Shown one piece after another: positions 50,331 to 63,200 of a stretch of 64,000 nt of DNA (its first letter is position 1; each line of letters opens with the position of its first letter). The stretch lies in assembly GCA_009741485.1 (NCBI GenBank), contig CM019236.1:49415025-49479024 (forward strand). Reading direction: 5' to 3'. A model generated the notes under the pieces. It saw nothing but the letters and a program-made list of their open reading frames with translations, did not search any database and had not been told where the DNA came from. This stretch comes from Malurus cyaneus samueli. Lineage: Eukaryota; Chordata; Aves; Passeriformes; Maluridae. The position numbers and the translations under genes are program-made.

Positions 50331-50953
50331 ATCGGTAGTGTAGGTAATTAAAATGTGATGATTTGTTTAAAAATATACTCCATTTTTTAACTTTGAATTC
50401 CTAAAGGGAAGGATTTTTGCCTTTCAAACAAACAATTGAACATGTTATTTTCAGAGTTATGAAAGTGCCTGAAAGAGAAAGAGTTTTTACATTGTTATTT
50501 AGTTTAGTCACTCTTCTCCGCTCTTTTGTGCTATAACTGAAGTAAAGAAAGCAGTTTCTTCCCAACTGTAAAGCTTTTCTTTTGAATATTTTGCATAATA
50601 TTTAGCAAATCAAACAGTTGAGAAGACCTTGAGCTTTCAGCATTCAACTGATGTAGTCATTTCATGTCCCCTGTAAGCAGGAAAATCCACCTAATTTCAG
50701 TGTTTTTTGAGAAAAGACATTTAATTTATTTTTGAGGCTTTAAAATAAAAATTCTATTTTTATCCACTACAAGATAATCCTTTATAAATAATTTGAATTT
50801 TGGGATTAGTTTTCATCCTATACTGTCTTAAAATTAAAATTAATTTTTTTTAATTAGTGTATTTTATATCTGGCTGCTAACAAAGCATATGAAAATAATT
50901 TGTGTGTTTGTTTACACATGCAGATATCTGTTTCTTTTTTTAAAGGTATGAAG

Positions 50954-50996
50954 TTTACAATTGTAAAGTAAATTTTTTTACAATTGTTAAGTAAAA
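50954..50996. repeat. Palindrome TTTACAATTGTAAA and a partial direct repeat
   Basis: A perfect 14-bp palindrome at 50,954-50,967 is followed by a second TTTACAATTGT...AAGTAAA copy ending at 50,996, inside the probable CAAP1 3' UTR. Confidence 0.75.
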
Positions 50997-51345
50997 TGAT
51001 GTATTATGTATTTTCATTCATGAATTTTGCTTGGTTGTTACTTAGGAAGCCAGTTACATACTTTGCAACCAGTAGCAGAGATAATTTCCCCGTGCTATTT
51101 TGTAATACTACTGCAAATCTTATCCTGTTCAGAATACTTGAATTCTTTTAAGATTTGTAATTTTCGTCTATCTATTTTATTACTCTTCTTCTTTTTCTTT
51201 ATTCTCCTTATTCTCTTTTTTCCTGTTTCCTTTTAAACCCTTTTCTGTAGCAAACTTCTTGTGTATTTCTTGACTAAGATTGATTTCCTCTAGAATCAAC
51301 AGCTTTGTTAAATGTTAGTGTAGTGTAAATTTGATAATAAAGTAT

Positions 51346-54300
51346 AATGTTTGTTAAATACAGCTGAGAAAATTACGGTGTGCATTCACTAAGTGATGGC
51401 AGTGACCCACGTAAAGTACACCTGACTGCAGTGTTATCCACAGCATCAACATTTTTTCTATTATATTTTAGCAAATAGAGGGTGTAAGTTAGCATATATA
51501 CACAAAATTCAAAAGGTAGCTTTACTGTCTCAGAATCTGTATTTGTTGGTTTTGGTTAATTTCCTTTGGCTGTTTAGTGAACTTGTGTTATATTTTTCTC
51601 AGAGAAACAGAAGTAGTAATCAGAGGAAGACAGCTGGCAAATCCTAAATGTGGCGTCTTCTCTTTTGCAAAGTCATAGGCCTGGTGGAGCTGTGTTGTAC
51701 TTCAAAGATACATTTTAGTGGTGCTGTGCTTATTAAGGCACCGAATACCTCACCTTGCCTGCTGTAGAAGTGCAGAAGCTCACTTGCAAGGGCATTCCTT
51801 GTGTCACCAGAAGAAGTGATAGAGCCACATGGATGGAGTTAATTTGATGACATCTTAAACCACCACATTTGCAGTTGTCTGATAATATGAAAATACTGAT
51901 GGAGGTAATGATAACCTTGAATGTAATTGCCTTCTTCTACCTACTTGCTATAGGTATAGGGCATTTCTTATTTTCCTACTGGTTTTCCCTGGTCACCTTT
52001 AAAATTTTATTTTGTAGCATGTTGAACTGTTGAAGGCTCTTATTTCAACTCTGTGTCAAGAACTTGCAATGCTAACTTTAGGATATAGTGTGACAGAGAT
52101 GAGACAGGTTTACTATGCATATGACAGAGAAGATTTGTAATTACAGCCTAATTTAATTTGAAATTAAAAGATGAGAAGGATTCCAAGAAAATTCAATTAA
52201 GCTGTTTACAAAAATAAAAAAAAAACATATGAGATACTTAATGTGATTGATTACACAAGTGCTAATTCATTTTTAGGATATTGTACTGTTGCTGCTTAGG
52301 TTAAAAACAGATCAGTTAAATTTAATGTGTTCTTGCATTGACTTTGTCACTGAACAGTTAAAAAAAACCCCAGTGTATTTAAAATATTTGTTATACAGCT
52401 GTTTCGTTTTTTGCTTTAAATTATGTGATTTTTTTCCTTGAAAAATAAATTTATTATTTCATTTGGAAGAAGAGGTACTTTGTATGTAAAATGCATTGAA
52501 GGATTTATGAAAACTTAAAATAGTGTTGCTGGGTTTTGATTAACCATTTTGTCAGGAAATAAGTGTCATACATGGTTGTTGATCACAATGAAAAGGATCT
52601 TGATTATATTTTGGACTACAACAAAAATGTTTTAATATTAATTTTGACTGTCCTTTTAGATAGTGTGCAGTGCTTTTTTGAGGAGGAAGAATGTTCTTTC
52701 TGTGTATGTTAGATAATTTAAAAGGTATGACTCCACATAGAGCCAAAAGTATTTATTTCTGTTTGTAGGTTTTGCTGTTATGGCCATTTCATAGAGAATA
52801 AATAAATAGACTTCAAGATGCCAGTTTTGAGATGGGAACCACAAGTGTTTCCGTAGAAAATAATTAGTTCCACTTGTAACACTCATTTCAGTATAGTATT
52901 TGCTCTCAAAAATATTTTGCCTAAGACACTTGGTGCCATAACTTTTTTTAGAAAGCTGTTATAGTTTCTTTACTGTTTAAAATACTTTAATATTAACTGT
53001 AGTAAATTAAAGTTTTCATCACTGATAACTTCATGTTGTTTCTAGGTGTATTTGAAAAATAGGGAGCCGAATAATCCATGTGGGTGACACAAGGTGCTGT
53101 TGTTCTTACTGGATATTGTTGCAATGTCACATTAAGAATATGGGTAAATTGTAACCACCAACCATTGTAAATGGTTGCTTGGTTATTATTATTATTTTTA
53201 AAATATTAGTTTACAAAAGCAGTTGCTGTACCTACAGTTACTTTTTTGTCTTGTGTGAATAAAGCATGCCAGCCGTTCTCTAAAAACAGCAACTGAAGAA
53301 AGGCTTTATGTGCGTGAGCGCGTAGTAAATTGTCATATGGCATTTTACGTGCCTATCTTAAAATTATAAGCACTGATTTAGCTTTATGAGATCACTGACA
53401 GTGGTAAATATGCCCTTTTCATAGAAGATAATTGAAGATTAATTGTGAAATAAGCCCTTTAGTCAAGAAGGGAGGTGAGGTGGTTAATTGATGCAGAAAT
53501 GTAAGAACAGCCTGAGTTTAGACGTGTAGACGCCAAATTAAAATCTGATTATTAAGTCCTGCACTTTAGTCCCAATAGTATAAACCTTTGTGTTTATTGC
53601 TAAGTTAATCTGCAACATACGAAGAGAAGTTTGTTCGCCTTATTTGTGGCCAAATAAAGATGCTAAAATATCTGATTTTGTGTGGGTGGGGTGGGTGGTG
53701 AACTGTCGTGTTTCATGGGCCTTTTTAAGCATTAGTATTAAAATATGTAAACAGAATACATTAAAGGTGAAGACAAATCTATTGCTTGTAGGAAGGTTAG
53801 CCACACACCATTTAATCAACCTGACTCTATAATCAGATAGGGAAAGATCCCAGAAATTTAAATGTAAGTACTGCGTGTTTATTGCATTTTACAGGACAGT
53901 AATAACAACCAAACCCAAAGTAACCATAAAATGGAACATGTTCGTTCACTGCATCATCTTTTTTTTAAACACTTGCGAAAACAACCGTTTCCCGTGGGAT
54001 CTGCTGGTTGTTGTCAGTCTCAAAATTGAATTTTTGTCTTTTGTATCTAATGTTTCTGCAAAGTTGTTCTAGATGAAAATGTTACACATTTACACATAAT
54101 TCCAGTCCTTAAGATATGAGGCATTAGAGTTAAGGTCCATGATTTAATTGTTTCTTTGATATTACATAGACCTTCAGTCAAAAGTATTAGCTGAACTGCT
54201 CCAAATAGAAACTATTTTAGCTACTATATTTTTATTAAATTTACGTTCTTGATTATTGGCTTGTGTGGATTTTCTGTGTGTATGGTTTTGGGGTTTTTGT

Positions 54301-57300
54301 TGCTTGGTTAGAGGAGTTTTGTTGAAGTCTGTGTAATTGTTACTACATGTAGTCTGGTGGAAGTTAGTGCCTCACAATTGTATGTGAATTTAACTTTTGG
54401 ATCCACACTAGGGGGCTGTGTTGCTTTAACGATATCTGTTTCAAAGAGTGATGTACTGAGAGCAGAGCCAAACTGTATAAACAACTTGTAAGCAGTATTT
54501 TTCCCTACATAAAAAATGTGAATGGGAGCAGGATAGTAAAGGGGAATGACTTGCAATTTAGACAAATGCAAGGTAGGAGCAAGGAAACTTTATTATCTGT
54601 GTAGTTTGATAAAAAGTGGAAAAATTGAAGGATGAAGTGATGCTCTAATCATGAGAAGAGTGGAAAGGCTGAGACTGGAACCATGGCTACTTCAGTTCTG
54701 GTGTGACACTTCAGATAGAGTGCATAAACCAGGAGACAACTGGGGACAGATAGGTTGCTCTTCAAGATTTACCAACTATAGCATTTTTTTCTGCATACAG
54801 TGGGATTTTCTGTACAGAGAATATTCCACTTACACTGCATATCCCTGTGCTTCTGCTTCAATCTCCTGTTTCTTTGGCCGTACCAGTTCCCATATCAATA
54901 CATGTTGTAAGATTGCTTTGCTACAAATATGACACTCCTTAAACCATTATTTTAGGAAGCCATTTACTCTATATCCAAATCAAAATTGAGATGCATTGCT
55001 TGATATCTTCTCCAGCTTGATTTCCAGGCCTCGTCAGGCATTGATGTAGAGGTGTACTGGAACCCAAGTAGATGTAATATTTGAAAAGTACCTGATGAAC
55101 TTATCACTGCCTGTAAAGCAGGTAATATCTTTTCTAGCCTGAGTTTCTATGAACCTTTTAAAATACTTAGTGGATCTGAACAATCCTATCAGTGTATTAA
55201 CTTCTTTAAAAGGTATAAAAAATTTATAGAAACAGGTTTCTTAAGGAATTTATACTGAAATGCTGAAGAGCTATTGATATTGTTCCAAGGAAGTTAAAAT
55301 AGACAGTATTTACCATAGTAGGACCCTATTTAGGCAATATAAATTTCCTTTAAATTACTGAGTCTTACGCTTCTACATTATTTGGACACCTCTGAAGAGC
55401 AAGAACCCCTCTTAGAAAGAGTTAGGTATCCAGATTAGGTAGAATTTAGACCATTCAAATATGTCTCTTCTTACCTAATATTAGCATTGGATCACATAAT
55501 ATTGGAGTTTCCTCACTTGCTTCACTGACTAATCTGCATGTTCTTTTCAAAAACATACAAAGCTCATATCTGCTTTGCAGAGAGCACATTGAGAGAATTT
55601 CTGTGTTTTCATTGTTCATGGAGAGTGCCTCCATGTGTCTTGAGCACAGGGACCTGAGTGGATATCTTATCATGAAGGAAAACTAACTTCTCCTTAGTAG
55701 TGAAATATAACTGGATAACCGAGATTGTAGATGCAATGATCTCTGAGTAGATAGCAATCTTGCTTTCCTTACTCAGAACTAATGAGGCCTGCAAGCCCAC
55801 TCTGTGGCCTGCTTTGCATGCGATAGAGCTCCGCCTGCGTGAATCCTGTTCCTTGCACTTTTGCTAATTTGGGATGTTTTAATAAAAACACTGGTTGTCT
55901 GAGAACTGAGAATGTAAGATTTTTGTTGTTTCATGAAATTTATGGTATGTCAAAAATGTGAATGCCTGAAACACTTTTGAGTGGACCATTAAAAAAACCA
56001 AAAACTTCACTGCCACCTAAGTTAACGCTGGAATTTGTATTGCAAAGCCAAGCCAAAAAATAAAAGAGGTGAGAACAGGGAGCCCCTGGGCCACTAATTG
56101 TACCTCTACTTACTGCAGAAGAAAGGTGGTGTTACAACTATTTTCACACACAATCAACTGCCTGAGCTTCCACGAAGTAGTGAACTTCACCCAAATGAGG
56201 GCAGTGGTGAGCAAAATCGCAGCCCCTCGCTGTGGCATGAGAGTACATTGCTATCATTTCAAACTGGAATCAGTCAGGAATCGGCAGGCACTGCATTGAG
56301 AGTTGACAGAGAAGCTAGTGAGATTTGCAATTCAGTCTGTGCTCGTTTAATATGGATAGAGCAATTTATTGTTATTTCAGCAATGGTACTTAGTAAGTGG
56401 ATCTACAAATCCAGTTTTTCTTCAGACAAGTAGGTTTTATATTATTTATTTTCTTTATATTATTAAGAAAGGCCTTTCATGTTAATTATAACATTAAGCA
56501 AAGAACAGAGAGTCCTCTCATGAGGACCAAAAATTCTGTTATCTGCTGTCATCATGTCTTAAACAAAGAACAGGAAGAAAGGCAGTACTGAACTGAATAT
56601 GGTGTGATTGTATTGTGAAATGGCAGATTTATTTACTGCTAACATTCTAAATGACACACATGCCCATATACAAAAAATAGGAATTTTCATTTTTTACTGT
56701 GAAGAAAATATTTGCTCTTTGCAGCTCCATGTATTATTACTGGTAAAATGTTGCAATCAACAATTTGTCTTACTACTGGTTTCTTCTTTTTGTCCTCTCT
56801 CTACTAACTTTTATCTTTAGTTACTGAATAAGATTAATAATGCCCATACTTTAACTGCAGAAGTTTAATAAACAAAGCTTAATTAAAACAAGAGAAGCAC
56901 AATAAATCCAACAGGTTCAGCCTTAGCACTGCAGATTCATGTAATTTTTTCCTTGTTTGTTGTGTGTTTTTAAAAATTGAGGTTGGGAGAGGGCTGGAAG
57001 AGAACTTCAGGTTTTTGTATTTAATTGAACTAACAGCATGTGCTGATAAGTAATGAGTAACAGTGACAGAGTGACTAAATAAATTGGTTTTCTCAAGCAG
57101 TGATTCATTCGCTGTCTTTCATTGCCATCAAGTTAAGTGACAGATTCTTTCTTTCAGCCTAAAGGAGAAATGTTCAATAGTGTAACAGCCTCCTTTTAAT
57201 ACCAACTGCAGACTTTTAAATGCATTGAGTTAATCTAAGTAAAAATGCAGCAATTAAACAAAACTTGGACTTCTCATTGACTTACAAATCCTGCAGGATC

Positions 57301-57431
57301 CGTTATCAAGAAAGCATCTTGCAGTGATTCAGTGCACTTTTCTGGAAGAAACACTGCTGATGATAGGCAAAGTTCTTTTACTTTTGCAGAAAAATTATTG
57401 TTGGTATTGAATGTGGACATCAGGACATCAG
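51346..57431. other. Gene-poor DNA downstream of CAAP1
   Basis: No gene, RNA or transposon that I can support. Open frames are short and carry no family resemblance. In human the region beyond CAAP1 is a large gene desert, which fits. Confidence 0.6.
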
Positions 57432-57628
57432 AAGGAATTCTGGACACCAGGAGAAATGCCTTCACAGAAGGCATTGTTAAACATTCGAGTGGGCTGCCTG
57501 GGGAGGTGGTGGAGTCACTATCCCTGGAGGGAATCATGAAATGATTAGCCATGGTGTCTGGGTGACAAGGAGGTGATCAGTCCAGAGTTGGAGCTCATGG
57601 TCTCAGAGGTCTTTTCCAGCCAAAAGCT
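57432..57628 (+). mobile_element. CR1 LINE 3' fragment, sense
   Basis: GAAATGCCTTCACAGAAGG, GGGGAGGTGGTGGAGTCACT, ATCCCTGGAGGGAATCATGA and CTCAGAGGTCTTTTCCAGCC are the sense-strand CR1 3' region. Its orientation is opposite to most other CR1 pieces here. Confidence 0.85.
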
Positions 57629-57911
57629 TTCCATCCCATAGTCCAACAGCAGTGTGATAAAACAGCCTTGGAAGAATGCTGCCAAAGGGAAATTCTGGGG
57701 TACTGTATCTTGCACCTATAATTCAGACTGCATTTGTCAGCCACTGCATCCATTGTGCTTATATTCTGCCATTTTAAAACTGTGATTCCTTTCAGGTTTT
57801 GATGTTGAAGAACCCAGCTGATTCCAGACCCATTTTCCATCATAGATAACTGGGATGGTTGGGAGGATATGCACATAGAAGGGACGATGGATGTTCAAGA
57901 GTTGTTCCTAT

Positions 57912-57960
57912 GTAAGGCTCCTTGTCACATGGTGTTTTCTTTTTTTTTTAGGAGCCTTAC
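57912..57960. repeat. Perfect 10-bp inverted repeat with 29-nt loop
   Basis: GTAAGGCTCC (57,912-57,921) and GGAGCCTTAC (57,951-57,960) can pair exactly. The loop contains a T tract. Confidence 0.8.
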
Positions 57961-58082
57961 CATGACCATCTGTGTGGCAAGAAGCATGACCGACATGGTG
58001 CTGCATGACATGGGGCACTTAGGAGACACAAAATTTCAGTGAAAAAGAGGGACTTGCAAAGTAGTAGACGTTTTCACACAAG

Positions 58083-58087
58083 AGACC
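58083..58087 (+). repeat. Left target-site duplication AGACC
   Basis: Direct copy of 58,956-58,960, flanking the LTR. Five bases fits an ERVL-type integrase. Confidence 0.75.
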
Positions 58088-58955
58088 TGTCTTGGTTTGA
58101 ACGACAGGTGTTTGCCAATGAAGGCTGGGACCCCCCCTTGGAGTGGTGGATATGACTCCCCTTCCCTCCGAATTATTATAGCTTTGAAAATCCCGGGCTT
58201 TCAGCAAGAATATGGTAAAGGGAATAACAGTTTTTCTAATTGTATAAAAAGTGACACAAGTAAAACATGATAGAATCAACCAGCCAGCCACAAACCCAAT
58301 GACAGCACAATCACACCTCCTCTTGGTTTGCAGTTACATCCTAGCAGCAGGGGCGCTGTTTGCTTCCTGGGCAGCGCGGTGTGATGTTATCATGCCGAGC
58401 TGAGGGGGCCGTGCGCGGATCCCGGCTGGTCAGATCTCCCACACGTCATGATGACACAGAAATGCAGAGTGTGGATGGAGAAAAAGTTTTCTCTGCAAAA
58501 CTCAACACGGAAAACGCCGATCTCTGCTGCCCTGGGACAGCAAGAATCCAGGTATGGCAAAAGAGAGGCAGAATCCTGTGGCTGCGACGATGGTGGATAG
58601 CACGAGCTCACCCCTCAATCCCGACCGGATTTGGCTGAAGGAAACTACAATGAGATAGAATACATGCTTCCCGCGAGAAAACGGCAGCCAGCCTTTCTTC
58701 CAGTTTAGCAGCATGTGGGCACTTCCTTCTCTCAGCGAAGCAGCCAAGAATGTGAAATCACCCCCCCACCACACAAAAACAGTCTCTTCGAGTGCTTGGC
58801 AAGACCGTTTAGGTGGGGGCATAGGTGTCATTGTCTTCGTTAATCACCCAGCCATCAAGAAGATGATCTGGCAATTAGTGTATCCCAGCAACAAATGGGA
58901 AAGAAAAAATTCCCAAAGAAAGGGAACAAAAGGGGGAAAATCTTAACCCACAACA
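58088..58955 (+). mobile_element. Songbird-type ERVL solo LTR with intact target-site duplication
   Basis: It begins TGTCTTGGTTTGAACGACAG GTG and ends AACCCACAACA (TG...CA), 868 bp. The flanks are the direct repeat AGACC (58,083-58,087 and 58,956-58,960). A TATA-like TGTATAAAAAGTG lies near 58,240. I recognise the CTTGGTTTGAAAGACAGGTG start and CCTCCGAATTATTATA from LTRs frequent in passerine genomes. No internal retroviral sequence adjoins. The several open frames inside are chance. Confidence 0.88.
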
Positions 58956-58960
58956 AGACC
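58956..58960 (+). repeat. Right target-site duplication AGACC
   Basis: Direct copy of 58,083-58,087. Confidence 0.75.
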
Positions 58961-59984
58961 ACATCTGCATATTATTTTTTTTACCAGTTCTAAGTTTTCC
59001 CTGGTCAAAGCTCTTCACTCATCATATCAACAACCCCTAACTAAAGCAACACTGTAATATAAAGAGAAATGTTTGCTAGTTGTTTTCTATGTCCTTTAAA
59101 GAAGAGTGAATCTGATCAAATTGAAAACTCTTTATAATATATTCTTAATGTCACTATGATATTAGGACAGGTGCTGACTGTAGCTTCTGTTTTTAGTTCA
59201 GCACCAGACCTGCAAACAATATTGAAATTACTCATTATTTATGACATTTCCCGCAAACACCTGTGTTTTATGCCTACAAGTATTTTTACTGCATTTTCAG
59301 CTAATTATTGCTCTTTTCTGTTGTGTTTGTACTTAGAAATAAATATTAACCACATACAGGCTGTCATTTGTCCCTGACATTTATCTAATGTGATTAGCCT
59401 TTCCATCCAGTTGTTCTGGAACTGTAAGGCACAGTTCTGCCCTACACAGCATTGGTTCCAGTCCAGAACACAATAAAGGACTGCTCTGCATGTGCAACAG
59501 CGTTGATTCTGTTATCGTGCCTTGACAGCAACTCCTAATGGTACTGGCCAGTAGCAATACAAGTGGCACACCATCTTTTTGACTTTTTTTAAAAAAGTTA
59601 TTCAGTCCTCAAGATTCTCAGAATAAAAGGCTCAAACACCAGCTCTGAGCCTACTTACATTCTGCTAAGACCAGAGGATTTCCTTAAATCCTTACTTAAT
59701 TATGTTCATTTTTATCAATGTCCATTTTTTTTTCTTTCTGCAGCTTTTCTTTTGTCTCAGTTATTGGATCCTGCTATAACCCCTGGTAGACTGAAGAGCC
59801 CTCTGTTACCAGGTTTGTGCTTCCTAAGTCTTGCTTAAGAACTGTGATCAATGCATCCACTAACCTGCCTGAGATCCTGCACAGCACCTTTTCCAGTAAC
59901 TTAATTAATCCTTAATTAAGTCTTCCAGGAATCCTGTCCAGCATTCTGATGTCCTCCTCAAATTGAAAACATTGGATCAGTCTA
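58961..59984. other. Gene-free stretch between LTR and CR1
   Basis: AT-rich, nothing recognised. Confidence 0.55.
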
Positions 59985-60215
59985 AGATACTTAAGGCCAG
60001 CAGGGACCTCAGGAGGTCACCATCCAACTCCCCATCCCTTGGCCCACCCATGGAGTCACATCAGGTCTCAGAGGGGCTGGAAAGCCTCCAAGGAGGGAGA
60101 CAGCACCATCTTCCAAACCACACAGTGGCTTCTCCTTCTTCTGTGGAGAAAATCTTTCCCTAATCTCCAGGTTCTCTGTCCTTGCTCAGCCTTGTGTCTA
60201 GCAGGATACAGGACC
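59985..60215 (-). mobile_element. CR1-like LINE fragment, antisense
   Basis: TTAAGGCCAGCAGGGACCTC and AGGAGGTCACCATCCAACTC, then TGGAAAGCCTCCAAGGAGGG and AGAAAATCTTTCCCTAATCT, follow the plan of a CR1 3' end read antisense. It is of a more diverged subfamily than the others. Confidence 0.65.
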
Positions 60216-63200
60216 TTATCCCCAGGCCTGTCCCGAGCCCTGTTGCTGCAGGGGCTCTGCCTGACTGGAACACAGAACAGTCCATGGGGGGCTTGGTGGA
60301 CCCTTTCTTCTCTGCTTATCCTGGTCTCTGTGAGAACTGGACATGAGAACTAGCAAGATTATTTCATTACTGTTAACACACATACCAGCCACAGAGTACA
60401 TCTCTGTTCCCTGCTCCTTGATAATTTCTTGTTTTTACTACTCAGGCATGTCCTCCTGCAGTAGCGGTCCCACCTTATGAATTGCATCTGTCCTGGATGT
60501 GGGATCCAAAGCATTTTTTGTTAGCTCTTGGTTTTATTTTTGGATGTCCATGGTGAAAAGCTCGTCACTCTCCCTGAATTGAAGCTCTGCATTTAGAATT
60601 AATGAGAATTTGAATGAGCTGCACTATGGAGCAGGGCAATACTAAGATCTGCTTTACTGAGCTGTCCAGGTAAGGTGTGGAAATTTGAAGTCCAGTCCAT
60701 AAAATTACTCAAACATTGTCATGCTGACTCTTAGAGTGACTATCCTTTTTTTTAAGCTGCTACTCTGTGTTAAGCTTGATGTTCCCACCTTAACCTTTGT
60801 TTTCCCAATCAAATGAGCATCAGATATCCTTTTTACTGTGTCTTCATGGTGTCTTGCTCCACTCTCAATCTGCTGTTTGGTGGTGCTAGTTTTTCTCTTC
60901 TCTCTTTCCCTGCATTTGTTTCTCAGGCCTCTTTGCTCCCATCTCTCTGGTTTTAGGTTGTGCCTCAGTCTCCCCCTGACTATTTTTGCTAGCAGTGTTT
61001 TGCTCTCTTGGACCACTCTATATGCCTTCCCAGACAGCTAGAAAGATTTCTTATGTCTTTAAAGTACAGTCAGTTCTTGAATGAATCCCGAGGTTTATAT
61101 GGAGGAAACAATTAGAAATAGCATCCTTACCTGCCAGATATTTTTCCTGACCCTGTCCCTTTCATATCCTTTTTCTCTTCCTTCTCTGTTTGAAAAGCAC
61201 AGTCTAGTTTTAATGAGCCAAATTTCTTCCTCAGCTAATGAGAAAAGAAAGGATTTTTGCTGTTCATAGCCAACAACTCCTTTATTGGCAGCAACTAGAG
61301 ATTTTTAGAGTAGCATACAATCTGTGGGGAAAAAAAAAGGTACTGAACAGATGCTTTATGTAGATTACAGAAAGAAAGAGGGAGGATATATTGTTTTTTT
61401 TACAGAGGAGTGGTTGGATTTGTGACCTAAATTTTAAATTCCAAAGGAGATGGTAATATGATTTCTTGGTGTTTCTAATAAAATATTATTCTTAACACAG
61501 AACTCTATGATTCTGTGATTCAAATACATGCATTATAAAACAGTTATGTACCTGTTTTTTGCAGTGACAGCTTTTAATAGAGGAATTGTTAGTTCATTTC
61601 CTGCATGGATCATTTATGTTACATGTCAAGTTACTAAATTAGGGATAAAGCTCCAAATGTAATTTCTTACTGGGCTGACCTCATTGATAAAAGCCACAAA
61701 GTCACTTTTGTCACTATTTAGAGGTCACTGAGGTCTTTGGAAAATGACACTTCTGGACACACATTAACTATGTTAAGTATTTGTAAAATTTGCCCAGCAG
61801 CTTGAACAGGTCTGTTGAAGGAACTGACTGAGCTTTCTCATCAAACAAAAATGGAGGCTGCATACTGCACAGACCAGAGTCACTCCTGCCCACAGCAATG
61901 GAATGCAGAAATTAGGAAGTTCACAATTTAAAGCTGGAAAACCTGTGCATAATTTGATGGAGAGCTCATCCAGACCTTGCAATGCCGTGCCTCAGGAGCT
62001 TTTCTGTATGGTGGCAGGATGAACTGAACAACTTTGCAGGCTCTGTTTGTAGTGATGCTCCTTGCACCTTAACAATCAAAACAAAGTTGTATTTTTAGCA
62101 GAGATATTACAGGAATTAGCATATAAACAAATGCAGGAGAAAACAAGAAACTGCATGCTGTTTTGCTTCTTGATACAATTTTCTCAAAGAATTGACTTTC
62201 CTCTAGGGAGCAAATTATTGCACATTAACATCAATAAGAATCGACAAATTCTCTGTGCTTGTCACAGTCATTTGAGAAATGTCCAGCTTGCTCTTCCCAT
62301 CTTTTTTTTTTTTTTTTTTTTTTTTTTATACAAATAGGAAGAATTGAGTGTGGATCTGAAACAAGGGTTTCAAATGTTTCCTTCTGGCTAACAAGTCTCA
62401 TATCAGTCAACCCAGGATTCCTTTAACTGTTGTGTCTTCTTGAGTCTTTGTGGTGGCACATTTGCACCCAAGGAAAGCCTCTAACACTGACTGCACCATC
62501 CAGCAAAAAACATATAAGGAACTTTGTAATAAATTTTATCAATCTGTCTTTCTAATCTCCTACAAGATATTTGACCTTATTCTGTCTTAATTGTATTTAC
62601 ATCCCCTCTCTATTTAGTATAATTTGCAGCTTTCAAAAACGTAATATTTATTCACTGTACAGTGCTATACAAGAAAGGCCTTAAATAAACCACGAACCAA
62701 GATGGCAAGAATTCCTTTTCCATGAGTATCTGGGTGCCTTTGAAAATTTACACTATAATCTTTCACTTTTGACTCTGCCATTCAGATTCTGCAAAAGTTT
62801 GTCTTTTATCCAAGCAAATTTGAAGGAGTTTGAGGTAATTTTCTTTAAAATGCTGAAAACTGAAAACATGAAGCTGCTGTATCAGCATCCAAATGCAGTT
62901 TCTTCTAGTCCTGTGTTCCCTTTATTTCCCAATCTTAGACGTTGCATGGAGGAAAAAACTTCAGTTCTGAAATATTTTATCTTTAAATCCTCAGACTGTG
63001 CTACAACCAAGCAGACATGAAAATGAATCTCTGTGCCAGTGCAAACAGTTTCTTCCTGAAAGCTGAGCAAAACCAGTGTCCCTTCTCTGAAGAACTGCTA
63101 AGAGAAGGAAATAAAAAGTTCTAAAAATGCCCTAGTTCAGTTCAGCAAGTATTTTGCATATGGAAAGCTCTGTACTCTGAACTGACACTGCATTTCAACC

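Larger units (their letters stand above)
49964..51345 (+). other. CAAP1: CAAP1 3' UTR (probable extent)
   Basis: AATAAA hexamers at 50,744-50,749 and 51,336-51,341 are candidate poly(A) signals. A third at 53,258-53,263 could serve a longer form. A CR1 relic lies at 50,266-50,330. Confidence 0.45.

Noticed and set aside
58360..58946. Several open frames of 73-109 codons on both strands
   Set aside because: All within the 868-bp solo LTR; no retroviral protein motif.
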